From assembly GCF_029690045.1 (NCBI RefSeq), contig NZ_CP121464.1, positions 1,240,001-1,304,000 on the forward strand: a DNA stretch of 64,000 bases, read 5' to 3'. The notes below the pieces were generated by a model, which saw only the letters and a program-made list of their open reading frames with translations, was not told the DNA's origin and ran no database searches. A program made the position numbers and the translations under genes. Below, in pieces: positions 27,340 through 34,619 of this stretch; positions within the stretch are counted from its first letter, which is position 1; every line of letters begins with the position of its first letter. Source of the stretch: Janthinobacterium rivuli (GTDB lineage: Bacteria; Pseudomonadota; Gammaproteobacteria; Burkholderiales; Burkholderiaceae_D).

Positions 27340-28380
27340 TCACTCGCGTGCTTGCCAGGTCCCGGCTTGCTCGTGCCGCTCTGCACCTGCAATGCGCGCT
27401 TGCATGGCTGCTGTCATGTGGACATTGCGCTGGGCGTCAACCATCAGCACTTCTTTCAGGTCGAGTTTTTCCGCCATCGCTTGCCAGTCTCGGGGGCCGG
27501 TGATGAACAGCGGTTTGGAGTGGCCGTCCGAGCGCAGGCCAGGGTCGCGGCCGCCGCTGGCGATGATGGTGACCGAAGCGACCAGATCGATCGGGTAGCC
27601 GCTGCGCGGGTCGATGATGTGCGGGCGGCGCTTGCCGTCCTTCATGAAGTAGCGTTCATAGTCACCGCTGGTGCCGATCGCTTCGTTGTCGCGCAAAGCG
27701 ATCTGCGCAACTGTCCCGGCGCCACGCGGATCGCGGATGCCGACCTGCCACGGTCGTTCACCGGGCTGGCCGATGGCGATGACGTTGCCACCGATGTTGA
27801 CCAGCGCCGCCTTGACGTGCGCTTCGCGCAGCAGCGCGGCGGCGCGGTCGAGCGCGTAACCTTTGGCGTAGCCGCCGAGGTCGATCATGACGGCAGGGTT
27901 GACGCTGCTGATGATGTTGCCGTTGTAGCGCAGGTCGGACAGCGATGGCCGCGCGTCGACCCAGCGCTTGATCTCGGCGGCCGGCGGTCCCTGCGCGCCG
28001 ATGTCGTTTTTCTGGAAGCCCCACAGCCTGATCAGATGCCCAATGGTGGGGTTGAACAGCAGGCCGGAACGCACTGACAGTTTCTCGGCCGATTTTAGCA
28101 GGCCGACCATTTCAGCGTCGGCGCGCATTGGCTCGCCTTTGGCGATGCTGTCGTTGAGGGCGGTGAGCATGCTTGGCTCCCACGCGTGGAATTTACGGTG
28201 CAGGCGATCGAATTCTCTCAATACCTCGGCGCCAAGCAGGTCGGCGCGCTGCTGCGAACCACCGTAGATGGTGATGTCGACCGTGGTGCCGAACACGTGG
28301 CCCCGGGTTTTGTAGAGGCGTTCCTCGCCGGAACAAGCAGTCAGGAACAGCAGTAGCGCCAGCAGCGTGCGGGTGAACAT
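27340..28380 (-). CDS. apbE: FAD:protein FMN transferase ApbE/NosX, lipoprotein
   Basis: ApbE-type enzymes attach FMN covalently to a threonine of periplasmic or membrane flavoproteins. In nos clusters this gene is called nosX, and its likely target is NosR. The 346-residue protein has a lipoprotein signal (lipobox LTAC, Cys16). Family motifs follow: GTTVDITIYG, the MIDLGGYAKGYALD segment, GTSGDYERYF and HIIDPRSGYP. The late segment reads SDGHSKPLFITG instead of the usual ADALSTALFVLG-type metal loop. Asp is kept, but the loop is changed. It is the last gene of the nos module and converges on the XRE regulator with a 3-base gap. Confidence 0.92.
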   Translation of the reverse strand: MFTRTLLALLLFLTACSGEERLYKTRGHVFGTTVDITIYGGSQQRADLLGAEVLREFDRLHRKFHAWEPSMLTALNDSIAKGEPMRADAEMVGLLKSAEKLSVRSGLLFNPTIGHLIRLWGFQKNDIGAQGPPAAEIKRWVDARPSLSDLRYNGNIISSVNPAVMIDLGGYAKGYALDRAAALLREAHVKAALVNIGGNVIAIGQPGERPWQVGIRDPRGAGTVAQIALRDNEAIGTSGDYERYFMKDGKRRPHIIDPRSGYPIDLVASVTIIASGGRDPGLRSDGHSKPLFITGPRDWQAMAEKLDLKEVLMVDAQRNVHMTAAMQARIAGAERHEQAGTWQARE

Positions 28381-28428
28381 GGAATGTCTCCGGGTGTGGC
28401 CGCCGCGCGCAGGCGGCGGCCAGCAGTT

Positions 28429-28746
28429 TTAATTGCTCTTGGCGACCATGTAGTCGACCAGTGCTTTCACTTCATCATCCTTCAGGCCTGGATTGCCGCC
28501 GCGTGGCGGCATCATTTTCACGCCGTTGATGGCGCTCAGGTACAGCGCCGGCTTGCCTTTGGTGATACGCGGTTTCCATCCCGCCTTGTCGCCAACCTTG
28601 GGCGCGCCCATGATGCCGCTGCCGTGGCAGGCCAGGCAGGTGGTGGAGTAGGTTTTCTCAACCTTGGCGGCGTCCGGCGCGGCGGCGGCGCTGGTGGCAG
28701 AGGTGATGGCTGCCAGCATTGCTGCCAGTGCAAGTAGTTTCTTCAT
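28429..28746 (-). CDS. Small c-type cytochrome (cytochrome c5-like)
   Basis: This 105-residue periplasmic protein has a cleavable signal peptide (about residues 1-23). It has one haem-binding motif CLACH (37-41) and a likely distal Met in VKMMPPRGG near residue 78. The fold size and GxPxVGDKAGWKPR-type stretch resemble the cytochrome c5/c551 group. It lies between nosL and apbE in the nos module, in the same direction, so it may carry electrons to nitrous oxide reductase. That role is inferred from position only. The 96-base gap to nosL contains several GC-rich stem-loop possibilities. Confidence 0.88.
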   Translation of the reverse strand: MKKLLALAAMLAAITSATSAAAAPDAAKVEKTYSTTCLACHGSGIMGAPKVGDKAGWKPRITKGKPALYLSAINGVKMMPPRGGNPGLKDDEVKALVDYMVAKSN

Positions 28747-28842
28747 GGTCTGTCTCTTTTCAAAAGTAAGTCGGCAAATGCCGGGGTAAAAACGGACCGG
28801 CGCTTTCCGCCGAACGGCAATGCCGGCCCAGGCGGTGGTGCT

Positions 28843-29364
28843 TCAATGCGCCATGGCGTGCGTCGGCATGGCGCCGCTGGCTTCGTTCAGCAGGGCCGGC
28901 GTGATCTGCTTGAAGCGCAGCACGCGGCCGCCTTCCTTGCGAACAAACGCTTCCGCGTCCACCTGCCGGCTGAACGAGGCGATGGCCGGGCCCATCGAGC
29001 CCTGCGCCTTGCTGCCTAATACATAGAGCGCGTCGTGTGCCCCGATCCAGTGGCCTTGCGGCTGTTGCCAGTTGGCGCTGCCCATGTCCTGCACGTAGAA
29101 GGCGCTGGTGGCGCGACGCTGTTCCGGTGCCAGCATTTCACCGAGCAGTTCTTTTACGTCACAGAAGTAGCTGGTCTTGCCGTCGGCGAAGCGAACCTGC
29201 GCTTTCGGCCCAGGGAAGTCGCGCAGCAGCATGCCGTCCAGTGCACACGCGGCTTCGTCGGACGGATTAATGGCTGGCAGGTTGGTGGCGCTGTACGTGC
29301 AGGCGGCCAGCGCAAGGGTGGCCAGTGCGGCCAGCGCGCTCCTGCGCAGGTGGAAAATAGTCAT
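28843..29364 (-). CDS. nosL: NosL copper-chaperone lipoprotein
   Basis: NosL is an outer- or inner-membrane-anchored lipoprotein that binds Cu(I) and helps assemble the CuZ centre of NosZ. This 173-residue copy has the lipobox LALAAC (Cys22). The family core follows: CALDGMLLRDFPGPKAQVRF, the FCDVKELLGEM segment that supplies a Cys, and GAHDALYVLGSKAQGSMGP near the end. Its ATG overlaps the nosY stop by 4 bases. It follows nosDFY in the standard order. Confidence 0.9.
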   Translation of the reverse strand: MTIFHLRRSALAALATLALAACTYSATNLPAINPSDEAACALDGMLLRDFPGPKAQVRFADGKTSYFCDVKELLGEMLAPEQRRATSAFYVQDMGSANWQQPQGHWIGAHDALYVLGSKAQGSMGPAIASFSRQVDAEAFVRKEGGRVLRFKQITPALLNEASGAMPTHAMAH

Positions 29365-30185
29365 GAAAATCTCCTGAGTGCGATAGAAAACGGTAAAAAA
29401 ATCCAGGCTAGCATCACGCCCGACAGCAGCGCCGGGTGGGTCCAGCCTTGCGGCATCACGGTGGCCAGGCCATACATGGCTTGCGCCTGGTCCGAGCTGA
29501 ACACGTTCAGCAGGCGAAATACGTCGGCCGGGTTCAGCATCAGCATGGCGGCGAACAGGCCGCTACCGAGCTGGCCCTGGCTGAGCACCATCACCCCCAT
29601 CAGCAGCAGGTCGAACACCAGCACGAACAGGAACCACAGCGCCAGTGCAATGCCGCTGGCGCGGACGCGGTCGCGGGTGCTGACCGATACCAGCATGGCA
29701 ATGCTGAGGAAGGCCAGTCCCATCAGCACGGCGCTGGCGACGAATTGGGCGTAGCGCCAGCCCTCGGCCACAGTCAGTTGCGAGAACAGCGGCAGCAGGC
29801 CGGCGCCAAAGCCGATCGCGGTGGCGCTGGTGAGCGCCGCCGCCAGGCCGAGATATTTACCGAGCAGCACTTCCAGCGGCGTCACCGGCATCGACAGCAG
29901 CAGTTCCAGCGCACCGCGCTCGCGCTCGCCGACAATCGCGTCATAGCCGAGTATCAGGGCGATCAGCGGCACCAGATAGATCACCAGGCTGGACAGGCTG
30001 GCGATGGTGGCGTCGATGCCGTGGAAACCAACCTGTCCCTGCTGGGCTGCGCCGAAGTAGGCGATGGCCAGCGCGAAGAAGGCAAACACCAGCGCCACGG
30101 CCAGCACCCAGCGGTTGCGCAGCCGGTCACGCCATTCTTTTGCGGCCAGCACGCCGACCTGGCGCCATTCAATGCGTGCGCGCAT
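29361..30185 (-). CDS. nosY: NosY, ABC transporter permease for NosZ maturation
   Basis: This 274-residue ABC-2 type permease has six membrane segments. With NosF and NosD it forms a complex that services CuZ assembly of nitrous oxide reductase in the periplasm. The cytosolic N-terminus reads RARIEWRQVGVLAAKEWRDRLRNRWVL. The GERERGALELLLSMPVTPLEVLLGKYLGLA block is the coupling region typical of NosY. I place the start at 30185, 17 bases inside the nosF end. Longer frames read through nosF. It overlaps nosL downstream. Confidence 0.92.
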   Translation of the reverse strand: MRARIEWRQVGVLAAKEWRDRLRNRWVLAVALVFAFFALAIAYFGAAQQGQVGFHGIDATIASLSSLVIYLVPLIALILGYDAIVGERERGALELLLSMPVTPLEVLLGKYLGLAAALTSATAIGFGAGLLPLFSQLTVAEGWRYAQFVASAVLMGLAFLSIAMLVSVSTRDRVRASGIALALWFLFVLVFDLLLMGVMVLSQGQLGSGLFAAMLMLNPADVFRLLNVFSSDQAQAMYGLATVMPQGWTHPALLSGVMLAWIFLPFSIALRRFS

Positions 30186-31122
30186 GGGTGCCTCCGTAGC
30201 CGAGAAATACTTGTTCCAATGTCGATTCCTGAATCGCGATGTCGTCGGCGCAAGCGGCCAGCTGGCGCAGCACCGCCATCTTGTCGGCCCTGGCGCAGCG
30301 CACGTGCAGCTGTTCGCCATGCGCCTCCAGCGCCAGCTCCAGCGGCAACGCGGCCAGCGCCGCGCGCACGCCCGCCTGCAGCGCAGGCGCAATCGTGGCG
30401 GTAATGGTCAGCATCCGGGGCGCATGGGTACCCGTCCGCAGCTGCTTCAGCGTGCCTTGCGCGGCCACCGTGCCGCTCTGCATGATGAGCAGCTGGTCGA
30501 CCCTGTGCTCGATCTCTGCCAGGATGTGTGAGGTGATGACGATGGTGGCGCCGCGGTCCTGCGCGGTGCGCAAGATGGCGTAAAAGTCGGCGATGCCTTG
30601 CGGGTCCAATCCGTTGGTCGGCTCATCGAGGAAGATCAAGTCCGGCTCGCCCAGCAGAGCCTGCGCCAGGCCGAGCCGCTGGCGCATGCCCTTGGAGTAC
30701 CCCTGTACCGGCCGCGCGGCGGCATGCGTCAGGCCCACCAGGTCGAGCAACGGTGCGCAAGCAGCGCGCGCAATGTGCTTCAAGTCCGCAAAAAAGTGCA
30801 GTACTTCCTGGCCACTCAGGTTATCGTAGGTGAGAAAACTTTCCGGCAGATAGCCGACGCGCCGGCGCGTCTGGCGAAAGGCAGGTTCGGCCGCGTCCTG
30901 GCCCAGTACGTGCAGCGTGCCGGCGCAGGGCGTGATCAGACCGAGCATCAGCTTGAATAGCGTACTCTTGCCGGCGCCATTGTGGCCGATCAGGCCGAAC
31001 ATGGCGCCATGGGCGATGTCAAAGCTGACGTCCTGCAGCACCGTGAGCGCGCCGTAGCGATGCCGGATGCCGCGCAGGCTGACGGCGGCTTCAGTTGTAT
31101 TCGATGCGGGGAGTGATGTCAT
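30169..31122 (-). CDS. nosF: NosF, ABC transporter ATPase for NosZ maturation
   Basis: This 317-residue ABC ATPase has Walker A GHNGAGKST, Q-loop region GYLPESFLTYDNLSG, signature YSKGMRQRLGLAQAL, Walker B DLIFLDEPTNGLD and the H-loop TSHILAEIEHR. It powers the NosDFY complex. A C-terminal accessory domain of about 90 residues follows the nucleotide-binding domain. The start overlaps the nosD end by 32 bases, and the end overlaps nosY. Such overlaps support one operon. Confidence 0.93.
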   Translation of the reverse strand: MTSLPASNTTEAAVSLRGIRHRYGALTVLQDVSFDIAHGAMFGLIGHNGAGKSTLFKLMLGLITPCAGTLHVLGQDAAEPAFRQTRRRVGYLPESFLTYDNLSGQEVLHFFADLKHIARAACAPLLDLVGLTHAAARPVQGYSKGMRQRLGLAQALLGEPDLIFLDEPTNGLDPQGIADFYAILRTAQDRGATIVITSHILAEIEHRVDQLLIMQSGTVAAQGTLKQLRTGTHAPRMLTITATIAPALQAGVRAALAALPLELALEAHGEQLHVRCARADKMAVLRQLAACADDIAIQESTLEQVFLGYGGTHARTH

Positions 31123-32392
31123 TCCATTTCTTCCAATTCTGTGAGAGCGGGCGCATGCGCGGATGGCGGTCGACTACGCTTGGCGCGCGCAGTAGCGGAA
31201 ACTGACGCGCGGCAAAGCGCAGCGTCTGCAGCGCGGGGCTGGCGCCGAGCAGCTTGAGCAGCGGGTATTGCCAGTTCAGACGGTCAACCAGGTCGTTCGC
31301 TTCATACGCCACGTCACCCTGGCCGTCGCCGTTCTGGTCCCAGCCGTTGTAATTGCTCCAGTAGTTGCCTTCCTGTTTGCCCCATTCGACATCGCGCGCG
31401 GCAACAAAGCGCACCTGCTCCTGGTTGCCGATGAAGTCGTTGCCATCGACTTGGTTGTTCGAGGAGCCGGCCGACAGGTGCACGCCGGTGCGGTTATTGA
31501 TGATCAGGTTGTGACGCAGCGTGTTGTACTCGGCGTCATAGATGAAAAAACCACGGTCGTTGCCGGCCACCACGTTGTCTTCGATCAGCGAGTCCTGGAT
31601 GGTGCGCAGCATGATGCCGTGATCGGTATTGCCCCACGCGATATTGCGGCGCACGGTCAGGCTGCGCACCTCCATCAGCGCCAGCCCGGCCCGGCTCAGA
31701 TATACCTCGTTGTCTTCCCAGGTACTGTGGTTGGTGTTCATGTAGTGCGTGCCGTAGCGGACATGGTGGATGCGGTTGTGGCGAAATTGCGCGTCGCGCG
31801 AGACGTCGACATAGATACCGTCGCGCGTGCCGCTGATTTCGTTGCCGGTGACGCGCGCTCCGCGCGTGTCGTACACCTGGATGCCATTGCCGCGCTGCGC
31901 CGATTGCAGGTCGCGCCGGCCGGTGATGGTGTTGTTCAGCAAGCGCGCATCGTCAACGCCTTGCAGCCAGATGCCGAACAGGTTGGCGACCAGGCGACAG
32001 TCGTTGATCTGTACGCGATGCGCGCCAGGCACGATATAAATGCCGGCGTTCTGCGCAGTGAGGTCCGCGCCGCTGTCGATCACGATCAGGCCGATCAGGG
32101 TGACATCGGGGGCGGTGATGCGGATGGTGTCGCCGTGCCCTTGGCCGCTGATGGTGGGATGGCTGCGCCCTTGCAGCGTCAGCGCCTTGTCGACCAGCAC
32201 GTGTTCGTTATACCTGCCGGGTGCGATCAGCAGTGTGTCGCCTTTCTGCGCACTGGCGATGGCCGCATTGATCGACGTGCCCGGCGCCACTTCCAGCACG
32301 GCGGCGGCCAGGCCCGGCCCATAGCCGGCCAGTATGACTGCCAGCACCAGCGTGCGCATCAGCGCCAGCAGGGCGGAAGGCGCCAGCCTCAT
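31091..32392 (-). CDS. nosD: NosD, periplasmic beta-helix protein for CuZ assembly
   Basis: NosD is a periplasmic right-handed parallel beta-helix protein that works with NosFY and NosL to build the copper centre. This 433-residue copy has a signal peptide and then the repeat-rich CASH/NosD region (TLLIAPGRYNEHVLVDKALTL, DGNDFIGNQEQVRF, many NxxxNxxxG-type turns). The start at 32392 overlaps the nosR stop as ATGA. An internal ATG at 32359 would give a tighter signal peptide and is the alternative. A much longer frame to 33520 is only the antisense-free shadow of nosR. Confidence 0.92.
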   Translation of the reverse strand: MRLAPSALLALMRTLVLAVILAGYGPGLAAAVLEVAPGTSINAAIASAQKGDTLLIAPGRYNEHVLVDKALTLQGRSHPTISGQGHGDTIRITAPDVTLIGLIVIDSGADLTAQNAGIYIVPGAHRVQINDCRLVANLFGIWLQGVDDARLLNNTITGRRDLQSAQRGNGIQVYDTRGARVTGNEISGTRDGIYVDVSRDAQFRHNRIHHVRYGTHYMNTNHSTWEDNEVYLSRAGLALMEVRSLTVRRNIAWGNTDHGIMLRTIQDSLIEDNVVAGNDRGFFIYDAEYNTLRHNLIINNRTGVHLSAGSSNNQVDGNDFIGNQEQVRFVAARDVEWGKQEGNYWSNYNGWDQNGDGQGDVAYEANDLVDRLNWQYPLLKLLGASPALQTLRFAARQFPLLRAPSVVDRHPRMRPLSQNWKKWNDITPRIEYN

Positions 32393-34566
32393 GCGTCTTC
32401 CTTGCCTTGCGACGGCAGCGTTGAGCGCAAGCTGTCGAGCGTAAGGAAGTAGCCGTCGGCGCCGATACGCGTCAGCGCTTCGCCCTTGGCAGCGCGCCGC
32501 TTGCGCTCTTTCACCAGCGGTGGACAGGCGTGATCGTCGTAGTACATCACCATGCAGTCCAGGCACAGCATGCATTCCATCTGATCGATTTTGCCTTGGC
32601 TGTCGATGGCGTGCGAGCCGCAACCGGCGGCGCAGGCGTGGCAGCTGGTGCATTCTGCCTTGCGCTTCAGACCGAACAGACGGAACTTGCCGGGCAGCGC
32701 CAGGCCCGCGCCCATCGGGCACAGGTATTTGCAGTAGGGGCGCTCGCTGAACAGCGACAGGCCCAGAATGGCGCCGATGAAGAGCCAGAATGGCCAGCTG
32801 CGGTTCCATACGCCGACCAGAAACGTGGTCTTGAAGGGTTCGATTTCGGCCAGATGTTCGGCCGTCTCCATTGAGAACAGGGATACGCCGATCAGGCCGA
32901 AGAAGATGGCGTACTTCAGCCAGCGCAGCTTGTCGTGCAGTGGTTTTGGCAGCAGTTTCTGCCAGCGTTTCAGGCCGATGGCGGAACCGAGTTTCAGCAT
33001 CAGGTGCTGCAGCGAGCCGAATGGACATAACCAGCCGCAGAACAGACCGCGTCCCCAGATCAGCACCGTGATGATGATGAACCACCAGAACAGGAAGATG
33101 AAGGGATCGGACAGGAACAGCTCCCAGCGCCATTGATGGATCAGCGAATGGAGCCAGGTCATGATCTGCGTGATGCTGGGCTGCGCCTTCAGGTAGAAAC
33201 CGATGAAGCCGGCGCTGATGATCCACAGCACCAGCCGCGGCCAGCTGATCAAAGGCTTGTGCTTGCGCGTCGATGCACGCACCAGCCGGTCGCGTCGTGC
33301 GTACCAGATGGCGGTAAACAACAGGGTGGCGACGAAGAAGCCGATTTGCGCAATCCGGTCCAGCCAGATGTTTTGCCACGCCGGGCGCGCCGTCACCACT
33401 TTCGGATGGCCGCCTTCCAGATAGCGGGCCGGCAGCCAGTATGTCTGGTCGTAGTGGGTGAAGGTCTTGGCGCCCTTGGCGTCCAACTGATTGATCAGCA
33501 GCGTCAGCGTCCAGGGCCACGCCGGATTGAAGTGTTTCGAGCGGACGATGAAGATGCCCGATTCGCGGTATTGGGGCACATCGCCGGGCTGCAGGTGATA
33601 CAGATTGAGATAGTCGGTATCGCGGAAGGTGTAGGTTTCAGGATCTTGCCGCACCTGGATGCGGTCGTAGATGCCGCCGCGCACAAAGCCCGAGCCCTTG
33701 AACGAGGTCTGGCCGCTGGCGATGACGAAGATCGCATGCTCGTCCGGCTTGAGGTCGCGCATCAGGCGCTGGTAGTTGTCCTCGCCCAGCAGGCTGTTGC
33801 CCAGCGTCGGCGTGTTGAGGTAGCCGAAGTAGAGATCGATGTAGTCGCCGCGTGCGCTGTCGGCGCCGACTTCGCGCGCGGTGATCGTCAGGCGGCCGAC
33901 CGAGCCCTCGTCGGCCAGCTTGCCCCAGTTGAGGCGCTCGTCGAGCGGCGTGAAGCGGGCTGGCGGCCGCGCCGCCGCAGTGAAGATGCCGACCTGGCGG
34001 CCGATCTCATAGGCGCTGCGGGAAATTACCTGGTTCTCGGCGATGGCTGTCACGGTGGCGCCGCTGATCGCGTCCAATCCCACGCTGCCATCGCCGCCAC
34101 GGCCAATTTCCAGCCTGGCGTCACCGCGCAGGCCGACATATTGTCCGATGAACTTGAGCAGCGCCGATTCCGGTATGCCGGCCAGCAGGATCGGTTCGGA
34201 ATGCTTGATCACGCGCACGCCGGTAATGATGCCTGCGGTGTCCATGCCGATCAGTGTAATGACCGGCTTGCCGGAATAGGCGGGAATATCCACCACGTCG
34301 GTTGACAGGAAAACGTAGCCAACGAGCTTGCCGCCGGCGTCCAGCGCTTGCACATAGCGTGGAGAACCCATGCGCTGCGAGAAGCGCTGTGCTTGCGGCA
34401 TCACGTCGCGGCAGGCGGCATGCGCGCACAGGTCGGCGCCGTGCAACAGTTCGGAGGAAAGTTCAGCGTCGTAGATGTTGGCGGCGGCGATGGGCGGCGC
34501 CAGCATAGCCAGTAACATCAAGCACGACGCCAGAGAATTGAACAAGGTTTTTAAAGTAGTCGTCAT
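32389..34566 (-). CDS. nosR: NosR, membrane flavo-iron-sulfur protein of N2O respiration
   Basis: NosR is needed for NosZ activity and expression and probably passes electrons toward it. The 725-residue protein has a signal-like first segment and a periplasmic FMN-binding domain with the flavinylation motif AISGATVTA (Thr171). About six membrane segments follow, with CGWLCP and CKYLCP motifs. The C-terminal cytosolic 4Fe-4S clusters are CTSCHACAAGC and CMLCLDC. I choose the start at 34566. The longer frame to 34593 would code through a perfect hairpin in the nosZ-nosR gap and has no ribosome site. Its stop overlaps nosD. Confidence 0.95.
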   Translation of the reverse strand: MTTTLKTLFNSLASCLMLLAMLAPPIAAANIYDAELSSELLHGADLCAHAACRDVMPQAQRFSQRMGSPRYVQALDAGGKLVGYVFLSTDVVDIPAYSGKPVITLIGMDTAGIITGVRVIKHSEPILLAGIPESALLKFIGQYVGLRGDARLEIGRGGDGSVGLDAISGATVTAIAENQVISRSAYEIGRQVGIFTAAARPPARFTPLDERLNWGKLADEGSVGRLTITAREVGADSARGDYIDLYFGYLNTPTLGNSLLGEDNYQRLMRDLKPDEHAIFVIASGQTSFKGSGFVRGGIYDRIQVRQDPETYTFRDTDYLNLYHLQPGDVPQYRESGIFIVRSKHFNPAWPWTLTLLINQLDAKGAKTFTHYDQTYWLPARYLEGGHPKVVTARPAWQNIWLDRIAQIGFFVATLLFTAIWYARRDRLVRASTRKHKPLISWPRLVLWIISAGFIGFYLKAQPSITQIMTWLHSLIHQWRWELFLSDPFIFLFWWFIIITVLIWGRGLFCGWLCPFGSLQHLMLKLGSAIGLKRWQKLLPKPLHDKLRWLKYAIFFGLIGVSLFSMETAEHLAEIEPFKTTFLVGVWNRSWPFWLFIGAILGLSLFSERPYCKYLCPMGAGLALPGKFRLFGLKRKAECTSCHACAAGCGSHAIDSQGKIDQMECMLCLDCMVMYYDDHACPPLVKERKRRAAKGEALTRIGADGYFLTLDSLRSTLPSQGKEDA

Positions 34567-34575
34567 GAGAATATG

Positions 34576-34605
34576 CCATGCCGGCTGACGCATCAGCCGG
34601 CATGG
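34576..34605 (-). other. Perfect 13-bp hairpin in the nosZ-nosR gap
   Basis: CCATGCCGGCTGA and its exact complement flank the 4-base loop CGCA (34589-34592). The hairpin sits 14 bases after the nosZ stop and 9 bases before the nosR start on the minus strand. No T-run follows, so it is more likely an mRNA-stability or partial-attenuation element that lets nosZ be made in excess of nosR. Confidence 0.75.
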
Positions 34606-34619
34606 ACTTGCGGGACAAC

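Noticed and set aside
32393..33520. N-terminal extension of NosD to 809 codons
   Set aside because: It lies in another frame of nosR, and the ATGA overlap at 32389-32392 gives a better start with a signal peptide.
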